From: Heterocephalus glaber
Taxonomy: Eukaryota > Chordata > Mammalia > Rodentia > Bathyergidae
Assembly: GCF_000247695.1 (NCBI RefSeq)
Contig: NW_004624783.1
Coordinates: forward strand, 6,983,878-7,047,877
DNA: 64,000 nt
Direction: 5' to 3'
The notes below the pieces were generated by a model, which had not been told where the DNA came from, did no database searches, and saw only the letters and a list, made by a program, of their open reading frames with translations. Positions 12,290-23,146 of this stretch are shown in pieces. Positions within the stretch are counted from its first letter, which is position 1. Each line of letters starts with the position of its first letter. Position numbers and translations under genes: made by a program.

Positions 12290-12566
12290 CAAAACAAAAA
12301 CCTTCTTCATGTTTAATCTTTCCCAAATTCAAAGAGAATAGAATTCACAAATTATACAAAATAAGGGCTGCTTTTCCAGAAAATTCAAAAATGTCCACAA
12401 AGATATATGATTACAAACTTTAGCTCAGTAAATAAAAAGAAACTGCTTATTTTATAGTAACAAAAAAATCTGCAGGAAAAATAATGTAAAGATTTAAAAG
12501 GTTCACTCCTGAATTTTGAGCAGAGAAATATTTGAATTGAATAGCTACAGAATTTGGGTTTTGGAA

Positions 12567-14724
12567 CAGAATATATGTACTTTCGTGAACTACGAATTTT
12601 CTAATTAAATTTTACATGTTATAACATGATTTTTACATGAATGATACTTTGTTTAAACTATCAAATGTCAGTATTTTACTACAATTTTATTATAAAATGT
12701 GCATTATCACTAAATGAACATTGATTTTAAAAATCAAATTTTCTTAAACTAGACCCATACTTATCACCATGCACTAAACTAAGATTGAAGTGGATTAAAG
12801 ATCTAAATATTAAGACAGAAACACTAAATTTGCTGGAAGATAAATTAGGTAGAACTCTTGAAGACATTGGTATAGGAAAAGACTTTATGAACAAAACCTC
12901 AGTAGCACAGGAACTAGCACAAAAAATCAACAACTGGGATCTCATCTCATTAAAAAGCTTATGCACTGCAAGAGAAACCACCAATAGAGCTAAGAGACAA
13001 CCTACAATGTGGGAAAAAATTTTCAGCAGCTATATCTTAGACAAAGGACTACTATCTAGAATATATAAAGAATTGAAAAAAATCAGACCCCCCCCCCAAA
13101 TTCAAACACCCAATTCAAAAATGGGCATCTGAAATGAACAGCCATTTCTCAAAGAAGTAAAAGCAGCAAATAAATGTATGAAAAAATGTTCAATATCACT
13201 GGTTATTCGAGAGATGCAGATGAAAACAACACTGAGATTCCACCTCACCCCAGAAACAATGGCTGTTATCAAGAAATCAACCAATAACAAATGCTGGCGG
13301 GGGGTGTGGGGAGAAAGGAACCCTTCTCCCTTGGTGGGAGTGCAGACTGGTGCAACCACTGTGGAAATCAGTATGGAGATACCTCAAAGAACTATGCTTA
13401 GAGGTCCCATTTAACCCCCCTGGTGGGTATCTTCCCAAAATAATTAAAAGAATCATACCACAGCAATATATGTGCACCCATGTTTGTAGCGGCACAGTTT
13501 GTAATTGCTAAAGCTTGGAAACAGCTCAAGTGCCCATGAACTGGAAAATGGATGGTTTTTTTATAAAATGGAGTACTACTCAGCCATAAAAAACAAGAAA
13601 CTAGAGACATCTATAGCTAAATGGGTGCATATTGAGGCCATCCTCTTAAGTGAAATAAACAGGACACACATGTGTAAATACCGAATAGTTTCTCTAGTGT
13701 GAGAAAGTGAAAGTGTAATTAAGGATTAAAATGATTAAAATGAATAACTGATAATTTGAAATTGGAAGAAAAGGTTCAAAGGGTAGGGGTGGCAGGAGGG
13801 GAAGGGGAGAAATCATAATTACAGGCTGGAATCTGGAAATAATCCATATATAGATTGTATTTAAAACTATAGGAAGAGATGTAGATAAAGACTAGGCTGG
13901 AGCTCATCAGTGGGTTGGAAAGGAAGAGTCACTGACATCAAAGGAGAGAAGGGTGTGTTTCCAGAAGAAGCACATACACCTATGTACAGTACACAGTACT
14001 CGATAGTGTGATAAATGGCTGTCACTATTTTAGGTAGTTATCATAACATGTGCTTTTCATCCTTTAGAGCATAATCCTACTTATATAAAAGAGTTTACTG
14101 TAAAACAGCGTGCCACTATGCCAGTGGTAGCCTCAGGTGCCTCGTGTTTAACTGCATATTTGAATAATATCAAGAGGCTATCACAGGTGATTGACGTATA
14201 CCTTCTCAGTTTGCACTTAGAAGGTGGCACTCTGTGTGGCACTCTGCGACAGACACAGATGAAATTGCCTAATAACATATTTCTCAGATTATATTTCCAT
14301 CACGTGTCACATGATTGTATTGAAATTTAAATTTGAAAAAATTTGGCCTATGCGGCGTCTACTAGCTAATTAGAATTTTTTTTTCAGACCACTATTTGTT
14401 CAATATTAGTTTTGGAAATCTTTCTAAAACAAATCACATCCTTTGATGTCTTGTTAATGCTTGAGATTTTTTTTTAAATTATATGGAAAAATGTTTAAGT
14501 ACTTTTCAGTTTTGCTTTGGTTGAGTTCTATTATATTTGAATATTATTATAGTTTTTCCCCTTGCATTGCTTTTCTTTGAATAATTTTAATTTTTGTATA
14601 TGTGTGTGTTTAGTGAATGATAAAAAAGTTATACATTAAAAAAATTTAAAACAAATCAAATTAGCTTTAGTTGGATATTATTTTTTACAAATAAAAATAG
14701 ACTTGTATAAAGGCAAAAAAAAAA
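12567..14724 (+). mobile_element. L1-containing insertion of 2.2 kb with probable 3' transduction
   Basis: AGAATTTGGGTTTTGGAA occurs at 12549-12566 and 14725-14742, the second copy directly after an A(11) tail, so everything between is one retroposed unit. 12738-13700 encodes the degenerate C-terminal part of L1 ORF2 ([29 protein letters not shown]), followed by a G-rich L1 3' UTR. 13960-14340 resembles an ancient DNA-transposon repeat (TGCCTAATAACATATTTCTCAG), and AATAAA lies about 25 bases before the A tail. L1 plus transduced flank is the simplest reading. Confidence 0.55.
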
Positions 14725-14935
14725 AGAATTTGGGTTTTGGAATCAAACAAATTAGGATTCTGTTAGCTCCATCATTTTACTGTGTAACCTTGAAATAAAT
14801 TCCTTTTTCTCTCCAACTCTGTTTCCTCATAAAACAAGAATACTATCTTTAAAGGCTCTTAAAGGAATCAAACAAACTAGTATATGTAAAGCTCTAAGCA
14901 CAATGTCTGGTACAAAGCAGTATGGCAATTTTCAA
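14725..14935 (+). repeat. MIR (3' part; 5' part at about 12530-12566)
   Basis: TTTTACTGTGTAACCTTG, CTCCAACTCTGTTTCCTCAT and GTAAAGCTCTAAGCACAATG follow the MIR core and tail. The 5' segment is separated by the L1-containing insertion. Confidence 0.7.
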
Positions 14936-15324
14936 AAGGTTTAATCAGACTGATGCAGAGAGAATGTGAGATTTAAGAAATAGGATAAATAGCTGATCAG
15001 GAAAGAAGATATTCCTCAGGTACTCAACTTATTTAACTTTAAAAATGAGAACAAATTTCTCAGATTACCAGTTAATTATAAATGTTAGGCTGCATCTACA
15101 GATGGTGTCCTTCTTCCCTTCTTTTTACAATTCTTTGAAGTTCCATGTTCATATAATTTTCTTTCATACTCTTCCTAAAGTCCTGACTCAAATTCTCCTT
15201 ACTTTGGTCCTGGGATGACCTAATCCTTAGCCAGACAGACACATCTTACAGTTCACTTAGTACTCTAAAGACTTTGGGGAGAAGGCCAGAAGCCACCATC
15301 TAAGTGGTTAGAAAGAATTCCTGT

Positions 15325-15565
15325 GGGATAATGAAAAGGACTTGGGCTATGCAAACAGACTAGACATGGGTTTAAGTCCTACCACTATTACTTTCTAGAC
15401 ATATAACCTTGGGCAAGGCACTTAAAACCTCTCTGGACCACATTTTATCCTTTGTAAAAAGGAGATAATGCCCCCATATCTCATAGTGTATTTATCAAGA
15501 TTACAAAAATGGCTATGACAATTCTTGGCACATAAAAGGTCAATTAACTGTAACTATTATTAGGG
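15325..15565 (+). repeat. MIR
   Basis: GACATGGGTTTAAGTCCTACC, ACCTTGGGCAAGGCACTTAA and GACAATTCTTGGCACATAAAAGG. Confidence 0.8.
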
Positions 15566-16467
15566 TACAACTGCCAATCACCATACTGAATACTTTGCCA
15601 GGCTGTACTTTTTTAACTGGCAAAAGTCATACTGCTCCCACATTTCCATGCTTATATCCAAAACATTCTGTTTTGTAATCTATAATAAACCACATCAAGA
15701 GCTTAAACAATATAGGGCAAGAAAGCACTAATGTGGTTCAATTCATTCTCTCCTGACAGCAACAAAGCCAGGGCAAAGTAGGTACAGTTGCCAAAACAGA
15801 GTCTGTCAGAACCCGGTCATTTCTGATAGTTACGTAAATACAAACTAGTTGAGGTTTTCGGGCTTGCAGCTTTATTATCAGAAAGTTTTAACTTTTCTAA
15901 AATAAATCCTCTCCTGCCTTGTTTTCTCCGCTGTGTTTCAACGCGCCTAACACTCATTTTCAAGAACACAAGGAAGAAATTCTCTCAAGGGCTACCACAT
16001 TCATTGTGGAACTTATCTTCACTTTTCACAACTTATTTCTAGAGATTTTTAGTTTGCTGAGTTCACTTAATGTGAGCTTATGAAGAACACTACACAGAAA
16101 TATATCATACTTCCAATGACAAGATCTGGCCTCCAGAGCACCACAAGTTACAGGATGGAGGCAGATCCAAAGATAAAATGTGACTGAGGGTATCTTGCAC
16201 ACCCTATGTTCCTTCTTATTAACTACTGCACTTGGGAATTCTAGCTGTTGCAAGAAGTTTATTTCCTTTCTATGGCTACACAGAGTAACAGAACTAAGAA
16301 AACTGATGACAGATACATGAATGGAATAAGGGAAACCATCAATGGAAATGTGATTCAACATAAATAAGTCTGCACATGATAGTTACAAAATAAACGTCAC
16401 CAGGTACATAGCCAAAGGCTATTTCAATCCTAGTATTCTCAGTTCCTCCATAATAAAACAGAAGGGA

Positions 16468-16736
16468 GAGCCGGGGATTTAGCTCAGTGGTTTCATCGCC
16501 TCCAAGCGCAAGGACCCAAGTTCAATCCCTGGTACCAAAAAAACCAAAAACAAAACAGAAGGGAGTCAAGGTCAGAATGATTAAACAAAAAAATCTAAGA
16601 ATCAAAAAAGGCTTAACAAATCAAAATATCACAATGTGGTTGGGCCAGGGATTTAGCTCAGTGGTGCTGCCACCTGCCTCGAAAGAACCAAGTCCTGAGT
16701 TCGATCCCCGGTACCAAAAATAAAAAATAAAAAATA
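16468..16736 (+). mobile_element. Two ID-like SINEs (16468-16551, 16641-16736)
   Basis: The first is flanked by AAAACAGAAGGGAG; the second by TCACAATGTGGT (16629-16640, 16739-16750). Confidence 0.94.
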
Positions 16737-17257
16737 AATCACAATGTGGTGAGGTGAATTTCCACTTGAGGAAAGAACAATCTCATGCCCTTCCACTTAG
16801 TCAATAACAAGACAGTTAATGATTCTGGGGGGAAAAAAAAGCTCAGCAATGCCTGTGTGTCATACATCTGTATCCTTGCCCAAAACTTCACCTGCTTAAC
16901 TTTCAGCAGAGAAGCAGGTTTTTTTTGTTTTGTTTTGGTGCAATTAACATCGTAAGGCAAGCTCAGCCCTGTCTTCTATAGCCTTAAGCTTGCTGAGTAA
17001 ACCTGGAATCATGGAACATACATTTTGATACTGAAAAAACAGGAAGAAGGTGGTTCATTGTCAAGGAAAATGGCCAAGAAACACATCTAGATTTAAGAAA
17101 AACAGATTCTGGTGTACTGACCTGTGATTTTTTTTTTTTAACTTTATACCCAATCTATTAAACTGTGTGTACATTTCAGAGGCAGTCATGGTATCATATA
17201 CTTAAGCCATGATAAGAGGAATAAGTCATTCTTCATACTAATAATTGTTGTCATTTC

Positions 17258-17355
17258 GTTTTTGTTTGTTTTTGTTTTTGTTTTGTTTTTTGGTACCGGG
17301 GATCGAACTCGGGTCCTTGAGCTTGCGAAACCACTGAGCTAAATCCCTGGCCCTG
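17258..17355 (-). mobile_element. ID-like SINE, internally deleted
   Basis: Flanked by TTGTCATTTC; part of the middle (GAGGCAGGCGG) is missing, and the tail has TTTTTG repeats. Confidence 0.92.
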
Positions 17356-17384
17356 GTTGTCATTTCTTAAGACACTACTTACTA

Positions 17385-17770
17385 TATGTGCCAAGTTCAA
17401 TGCTAACACATATAAAATATTTAATATTATAAAAATATTCCTAATATTTAATTCTAACAGCATTCTCTCTCTCTTGTTTTTTTTGGGTTTTTTTTTTTTG
17501 AGCACTGGGGATCGAACTCAGGACCTTGCACTTGCAAGGCAGGCAAGGTGCCACTGAGCTAAATCCCTGGCAGCATTCTCACTTTTATTGAAGGGGAATT
17601 TGATTTGTAGAATGTGAAACTATTCTACAGCCATACCACTCTGAATGAGCCTGATCTAGTCTGTAGAATGTAAAACATACCCAAAAGCTAGTTGCAGGTG
17701 GGAGAGAAAGTACTAGGATTCAAACCCAAGTGCCTGTCTTACTATAAACTCCATGCTCTAACAGCAATTT
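17385..17770 (-). repeat. MIR-like, antisense
   Basis: ACATATAAAATATTTAATATTATAA through GGATTCAAACCCAAGTGCCTG reads as inverted MIR; an ID is inserted at 17478. Confidence 0.45.
17478..17569 (-). mobile_element. ID-like SINE
   Basis: Target duplication CAGCATTCTC (17459-17468, 17570-17579). Confidence 0.94.
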
Positions 17771-18080
17771 GTTAAACACTTTTACTTTCCAAAGATCTAA
17801 CCTAATTACATATTTCAGACTTGTGCCTGACTCTTAATCACAAGAAAAACATTTGGCCAAAGTTATAAAGCATCTCAAAACTAGTAAGAAACATACCCCA
17901 GATTTCCCAACTCATATCTAGGTACAGTACTCCCAGCACCACTGCCTCTTCTACTATAATTCCTCCCAGAGTTTAGTATTGCTTATGACATGGACACTGT
18001 CCTAAGGCATTATTAAATTCCTTCAGTCTTGCCCTGATATCATTTATCACTGTATTTGTGTAGTTAGAAAGAAAGGGTTG

Positions 18081-18190
18081 GCCCAGGGATTTAGCTCAGC
18101 AGCACAGTGCCTGCCTGGCAAGCACGAGGTCCTGAGTTAGATCCCCTGTACCAAAAAAAAAAAAAAGGAAGGGAGGGAGAGAGGGAGGGT
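18081..18190 (+). mobile_element. ID-like SINE plus (GGGA)n tail
   Basis: AGCAGCACAGTGCCTGCCTGGCAAGCACG centre, A(14), then a GGGAGGGAGAGAGG run. Confidence 0.9.
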
Positions 18191-19318
18191 TATCTGCTAT
18201 ACCTTATTCATGAGGTAATTACAAATGTTTGGCTGGGTTCAAGGTCACAATTCAGCTGAGTCCCTATCCATAAAAGCCAAGCAAACTTCATAAATCCTTT
18301 TATTGTTGTTCTGATAAAACAAAAATCACCCACAGCAATTAAAAAATAAATCACTGTGTTCTTATTGTCTAGGAAATCAGAGCCAACCCTTTTTCTATGA
18401 GCCACATCTCTGATTTTTCCAATATTAGTCTTTTTTTTTGTTCTGTGATTTAGCTTAGGGGTGGGCACCATTGATAGTCAATGTAAGGGTGATACAGAGA
18501 TATTATTACATCTAGGAACGATTACTCCTTGGGGTTATCAGGCTTCCCCAAAACTGTGTACGAAAGAAGCTAACAGTTGACACAGCCCCACAATGTTCGC
18601 TTTCCCAAGAGTACAAGCATTTCTTCACTGTTTCAGATCATAATAATGTAACAAATAAAACATTCTCTTCTAATAATCCTGCTGGCAAACTACTGAGTAG
18701 GGAGGACAAACTTCTTAAGAGTGAAGAACCTCTCTATTACCCTCCTACAAAAGAAGATGCTAAGCTACTGCAGTAACTGAGAAGGGCACAGTATCAGTGC
18801 TGCTCTACGGAACCGGCTGACCACAGAAAGACAGAAAGTCATCATTTGCATAAAAGCAAGGCAACTCGAAGAATTTCATTGAAAGATAACTGCTGCTTAC
18901 TCCTGCAAGCAGAAAAGATCTTTCTACATTTATTGCTGGGTGAAAACCAGAAAGTTGTAAGGTTTTTCTACACCATCGTGGTCTCTTCCCCAGACAGTCC
19001 AGAAAACAACATGTGAGCATGTACCGAGCGAGGGGCAGAGGGGACGTAGTATTAAGTGCCTCTTCTCCCCCTGCCTGTTCAGAGTAGTAAGGCAGAGCTC
19101 TCCCTCCATGTTATCCTAGGGAAGTGGCCGGGCCACCTGGAGTCGCAGCGTCCAGCACGGGCGGCCGAGTGGGGGCAGCTCTGAGAGGGGGTCTGGGGGA
19201 AAGGGGTCTCTGTTCTTACGATCGGAAGGGAAGGCGTGGAGGGTGATGCCGCCGTGCAGAGAGGACCTGCGGTTCCCCTCCCTCCTCTCCTCTCGGAGAG
19301 TCAGCCCGGCCCCAATAC

Positions 19319-19681
19319 CTTCTTGACTGTGCGAGGCGCCTCGGTGACGGTGCCGTCGGGGCTGACCAGGGCCTCGCCGCCGTCGCGGTGCCGCTGGTGT
19401 TGGTGATGTGGGTCGCTCCGCTTCATGGCCGACGCCTGCGGCACCTTGCCGGCGGCAGGGCTGAGAGCCGCGGCGGGGCCCGAGCCCGGGCCGGGGACCG
19501 GGGGCCGCTCGGCGGCCGGAGCTGGAGCCTCTGGGTCCCCGCCGCCGGCTGGGGGGGCCATGGCGCCCACAGCTGCCGTGCTGAGTCCCACCTGCGGCTC
19601 CGCCTCGGAGGGGCTCAGGTCCTTCAACTCCACCTCAGGCACCTTGGCGGCAGCCGCAGCCGACACAACCTGCACCGACAT
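19319..19681 (-). CDS. AHCYL2: AHCYL2 coding exon 1 (N-terminal region; gene continues beyond left edge)
   Basis: S-adenosylhomocysteine hydrolase-like 2 (long-IRBIT), a catalytically altered AHCY relative that binds IP3 receptors and modulates Na/HCO3 cotransport. The 121 codons start MSVQVVSAAAAAKVPEVELK and continue through a Pro/Ala/Gly-rich disordered stretch, then KRSDPHHQHQRHRDGGEAL and TEAPRTVKK. The exon ends in phase 0 at donor GTATTG. This is the isoform-specific N-terminus; the NAD-binding hydrolase domain is encoded outside the window. The same frame stays open upstream to 20251 only because the sequence is GC-rich. The chosen Met is the family start, preceded by GGAGGCGGTG. Paralogue AHCYL1 has a much shorter N-terminus, so AHCYL2 is the better fit. 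Confidence 0.93.
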
Positions 19682-20350
19682 CACCGCCTCCACTGAAACC
19701 GCCGGCTCGGACCCTAGCTCTGGCTCCGGCTCGGCCCCGCCTCCCGCCTCCCTTCCCCTTCCCTCCCCCATTCCCCCACTCCTCCCCTCCATCTCCTCCG
19801 CTCCCACCCCCTTTCTCAGCCCGCCAGCCAGACAGCAGCCCGGCCCCGTCCCCGCCCCCAGCCCCGCCCCACCGGGATCCTGCCCACGCGCAAGGCGCCA
19901 CGGAACCTGTAGTGCGCTTGCTCCAGGTGGCAGGCGTCGAGAAGACTGTGGGACCTCAGGCCCCGACGTGCACTGCGCGTGGGGGGAGGGCAGTGGCCGC
20001 GGGGGCCCCTGGGAATTGTAGTCCCTTGGCCTTTCAGGGTAAAGTAGGGTTCTGTCGCGGAGAGGGAACTCCGGGGCCGGAGACTTAACGGAAAAGAGTG
20101 AGGGTGGGTGATGGGACAGAGAGGATGAGAAAGACAAAGTCTCCACGGAAGTTGCGGCTTCCGGGTAGGGAACGTCAGAAACCCTAGGGAAAGGGGGAGG
20201 AATGACTCTCCCGACTGCACGCATTTCCTCTGTGAACGCTTCTGCGATCACGTGGGCGGCCAGCCTTTAAAGGAAAAGTAGTGCGTCACGTAAGGAGAGT
20301 GCCCTCTGCAGGTTGAAAGGCTTGGGCTTTTTCCCCTGAACTGTAGTCCT
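19682..20350 (-). promoter_or_regulatory. AHCYL2: AHCYL2 CpG-island promoter and 5' UTR
   Basis: A CpG-rich block continues upstream of the start codon to about 20050. Elements visible: GC boxes CCCCGCCC near 19850-19870, a ZNF143/Staf-like ACTACAATTCCCA on the minus strand (20010-20022), an E-box CACGTG at 20249-20254, a TCACGTAA element near 20286, and a weaker ACTACAGTTC near 20340. There is no clear TATA box, so initiation is probably dispersed near 19.9-20.0 kb. Confidence 0.65.
20010..20022 (-). promoter_or_regulatory. ZNF143/THAP11-type motif
   Basis: The minus strand reads ACTACAATTCCCA, matching the core of the ZNF143 (SBS) promoter motif. It lies about 330 bases upstream of the AHCYL2 start codon, where such motifs usually sit near CpG-island start sites. 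Confidence 0.6.
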
Positions 20351-20613
20351 AGCTCGTTTCCGAACTTCAGTGGCTTGGTTTTTAAAAGGGATAAAGTAGG
20401 ACCTTGCTTGCTATGGCGATTTCTCGTACATTCTAAACTTAGAAGCTAAAAATCCCTAAAGAAGGTCGCACTAGGTCGAAATTTCACTACAGAGAAGTTA
20501 ACGCATTGCCTGAAACGAGGCCAAATCTTTTGACCTATAATTCTCTTAGGGAAATAATGAGAAATTCAGATTCATATGTAGCATAGAGGAATGTGAACTA
20601 AAATCCAAATAGT

Positions 20614-20698
20614 GGGCTGGGGATTTAGCTCAGAGGTGCCGCTACCTGCCTCGCAAGCGCAAGGTCCCGAGTTCCATCCCTGGTACCAAAAAAAAAAA
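20614..20698 (+). mobile_element. ID-like SINE near AHCYL2 promoter
   Basis: Target duplication AATCCAAATAGTG on both sides. Confidence 0.95.
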
Positions 20699-20903
20699 AA
20701 TCCAAATAGTGATTTCCCTAAATGCTATGATTTACGTGATTTTACTTTCTTTGTACCTAATTTTAAAATTTTATATTTATTTTAGAAGGTGCAAGCTCAA
20801 ATACATGTGTAGTATGTGTGGTAGCTTTATTTTTAATAACAAAGTGGTATCTGAAACGTCTAACAACAGAGCAATAGTTGCAACCTTTAAAAATTGTTTT
20901 CCA

Positions 20904-21018
20904 GTCAGGAGTGGTAGCATGTGCCTGTAGTCCCAACTACTTGGCAAGTTGAGGCTGCAGATCACTTGAGTGAAGGAGTTGGAGGCCAGCCTGGGCAACA
21001 TAACAAGACTCACTTCCC
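20904..21018 (+). mobile_element. Archaic 7SL monomer (proto-B1/FLAM-like)
   Basis: TGCCTGTAGTCCCAACTACTTGG and GGAGGCCAGCCTGGGCAACATAACAAGAC keep the pre-B1 arrangement without the internal duplication. Confidence 0.8.
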
Positions 21019-21105
21019 AAAACACAATTTGTTTTCTGACAACTTTTTTTAATGATGAGGGAGAATAAATACATATGATTTTTTAAATGGAGCTAAAAGG
21101 CGAGA

Positions 21106-21188
21106 GGACCGAGGTTGCAGCTCATTGGTGCCCAGGCAAGCACAAGGCCCTGAGCGCTATTCCTGGTACCGAAAAATAAATAAATAAA
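21106..21188 (+). mobile_element. ID-like SINE, internally deleted
   Basis: CAGCTCATTGGTGCCCAGGCAAGC skips about 12 bases of the centre; tail (AAAT)n. Confidence 0.88.
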
Positions 21189-21239
21189 GGCAAGAGGCGA
21201 AATTGTACATTTTCTTAAAAGTTTTGTTTGTTTTATTGT

Positions 21240-21406
21240 TTTGTTTGTACAAGGGACAGAACTCAGGAGCTCTGAGCTACATCCCCAGCCCTTATTTTGA
21301 GACAGGATCTAACTAAATTGTCCAAGTTGGCCTCGAACTTGTGATCCTCCTACCTCAGCTTTCCAAGTAGTTGGGATTATAGACATGTGCCACTATATCC
21401 AACCAC
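21240..21406 (-). mobile_element. B1-dID dimer, antisense
   Basis: Shortened ID (CTGAGCTACATCCCCAGCCC) then B1 (GAGACAGGATCTAACTAAATTG to CACTATATCCAACC). Confidence 0.85.
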
Positions 21407-22042
21407 TAAGATTTTTTGTAACTAATAAGGGAAAAAAACAATAAAAATACATTAAAATCCAGTTGGCTTTTGACAGATTTTAACATAGGTTTTTTTCCTA
21501 TCTCTATTCTTATAAGAAGTGAGGCAAAGAGATCTTATACTTAATAGCTGTTCAGAGTGACAGCTCTGACAACTGAAATGGGCCACTGGACATCAAGTCA
21601 TTGGAGTATTTTTCTCCCCCCCTGGCAAGAGGAGAAAGGGAGGAATCACCTGCCTTGATCTCCTTTCCTGTGCTACTACAAACACAAACGTGGACATCTG
21701 TTTACGAGGTGGAATTGTCCTACCTTGAATGGAAGCTCTCATTTCCTATCTCCACATTTCTCCCTTACTATGTGTTGGAAAGCATCTGATCATTTGCAGT
21801 CCACCAGACATACGACCTTCTTAAGCTTTCTCTTCACATTTCTGGCTTTCAGAATTTCCTTCCTGTTATAAAGAAACAATGTAGTGCTTCATCTTCCAGC
21901 TGTTGGGGCAGAGATTAACAGCTCTATAACTGATTTCATTCTTCCCCTTAATTCACAAGGGAGCTGCAGTACAGCCATCTGGCATGGGTAGAACCTCATA
22001 AGCAGCAGCTGCCTACCTGCACTGCCTCTAGAATTGATTACT

Positions 22043-22137
22043 AGGGGCTGGGGATTTAGCTCAGTGGTTCCACTGCCTGCCTCGCAAGCGCAAGGTCCCA
22101 AGTTCAATCGCTGGTACCAAAAAAAAAAAAAAAAAAA
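22043..22137 (+). mobile_element. ID-like SINE, long A tail
   Basis: TAGAATTGATTA occurs on both sides. Confidence 0.94.
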
Positions 22138-22139
22138 GA

Positions 22140-22680
22140 GTCCTTAGAATTGATTATTCAAGACGATTGAATTCTCAAGTGGGAACATTACAAAATATCA
22201 GGAACACTGGAAAGAGATGGATATTCATCCCATATCTATCCAGGTACCAGAACTGCCTGGGTCCAACAGGTCATACACTTCCCCTGTTTTTAGCTCCATC
22301 CTATTCTGCTTTGTTGCCCAGGGATGCAGGTATAGTTGAAGATAGAATTACTGTACTGGAAACATGATCAAATACAAGTTTATGAACTATTAATGAAATT
22401 TAGACTAAAAGTCTTTTCCCTTTATCTGGTTCATTCAGATTCCAGAACTGTGGCCGACATGAGTACATTTTCCATGCAGGAGATTGGAAGAACTTCTCTG
22501 AGGTATTTCACCAGTCCAAGAGAAAACAAAGATAGGACTACTGAGAGTTCTCCCAAGGTAATAGGCCCAGCACTCTTACCAAAGCCACCTGACATAGAAG
22601 AAAATCTCTTAATAGGAAAGACAGAGACAGACTTAGGCAAGCAGAAAAAAATAACAGAGGAAATGGCAACTGGGCATTAA
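22140..22680 (+). other. Unrecognised exon-like open frame (hypothetical)
   Basis: Non-repetitive sequence with a 114-codon frame from 22336 to the stop at 22680. Within it, 22439-22557 is bounded by a good acceptor (pyrimidine-rich TCATTCAG) and donor (AAG|GTAATA), and the frame stays open on both sides. The predicted peptide is hydrophilic (TVADMSTFSMQEIGRTSLRY, then PKPPDIEENLL) with no domain I recognise. A possible upstream donor GCAG|GTATAG is at 22329. It could be an exon of an unannotated antisense transcript, an old retrocopy, or chance. Confidence 0.3.
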
Positions 22681-22692
22681 GAAGGTGAGACA

Positions 22693-22771
22693 GGTCAGGG
22701 ACTCAGCTCAATGGTATAGTGCTTACCTAGCATACAGAAGGCCCAGGATTAGATCTCCATCACCGGGGGAA
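22693..22771 (+). mobile_element. Older ID element
   Basis: GGGACTCAGCTCAATGGTATAGTGCTTACCTAGCATAC, just after the stop of the exon-like frame. Confidence 0.8.
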
Positions 22772-22986
22772 AAAAGCAAGATTTAAAAATAAATTATTAA
22801 TATTGTTGGAGACTCACAATATTGTATTTGTGAAAGAACATATTGTTTCAAGGAGTGAACATTCCTAAACAAGCATAACTTTGAGATGAAAGTATGCTAG
22901 TAGAATTTTTAAAGACAATAAAATTTAAAATAGGAAGATGCATTTATTTTTCATTGTTTTTATATTTATGTCTAATGCACATTTTA

Positions 22987-23083
22987 TTTTATTTTATTTT
23001 TATTTTTTTGGTACCAGGGATCAAACTCGGGTCCTTGCGCTTGCGAGGCAGGCAGTGGAACTACTGACCTAAATCCCCGGCCC
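22987..23083 (-). mobile_element. ID-like SINE
   Basis: Flanked by TAATGCACATTTTA; tail (TTTTA)n. Confidence 0.95.
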
Positions 23084-23146
23084 TAATGCACATTTTAATA
23101 TGATAGATGCAATACCCTGAATAAGTATAACTTTCTGGAAGAGGCT

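Larger units (their letters stand above)
1..19318 (-). other. AHCYL2: AHCYL2 intron 1 (partial)
   Basis: Everything from the exon 1 donor to the window edge. Long first introns are known for this gene. Repeats are listed individually. Stretches where I see nothing recognisable: 5910-6810, 6890-7795, 8230-8490, 8615-9080, 10230-10880, 11050-11400, 11570-12140, 14940-15320, 15570-16460, 16750-17245 and 18190-19130. Confidence 0.8.

Noticed and set aside
19425..20021. 198-codon plus-strand ORF opposite AHCYL2 exon 1
   Set aside because: Pro/Ala/Gly-rich shadow of a CpG island with no family match; the minus strand reads as AHCYL2.
19682..20251. Upstream in-frame extension of the AHCYL2 frame to 20251
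   Set aside because: Open only through GC bias; it passes through the promoter and beyond the likely start site. The family start is the MSVQVV Met.
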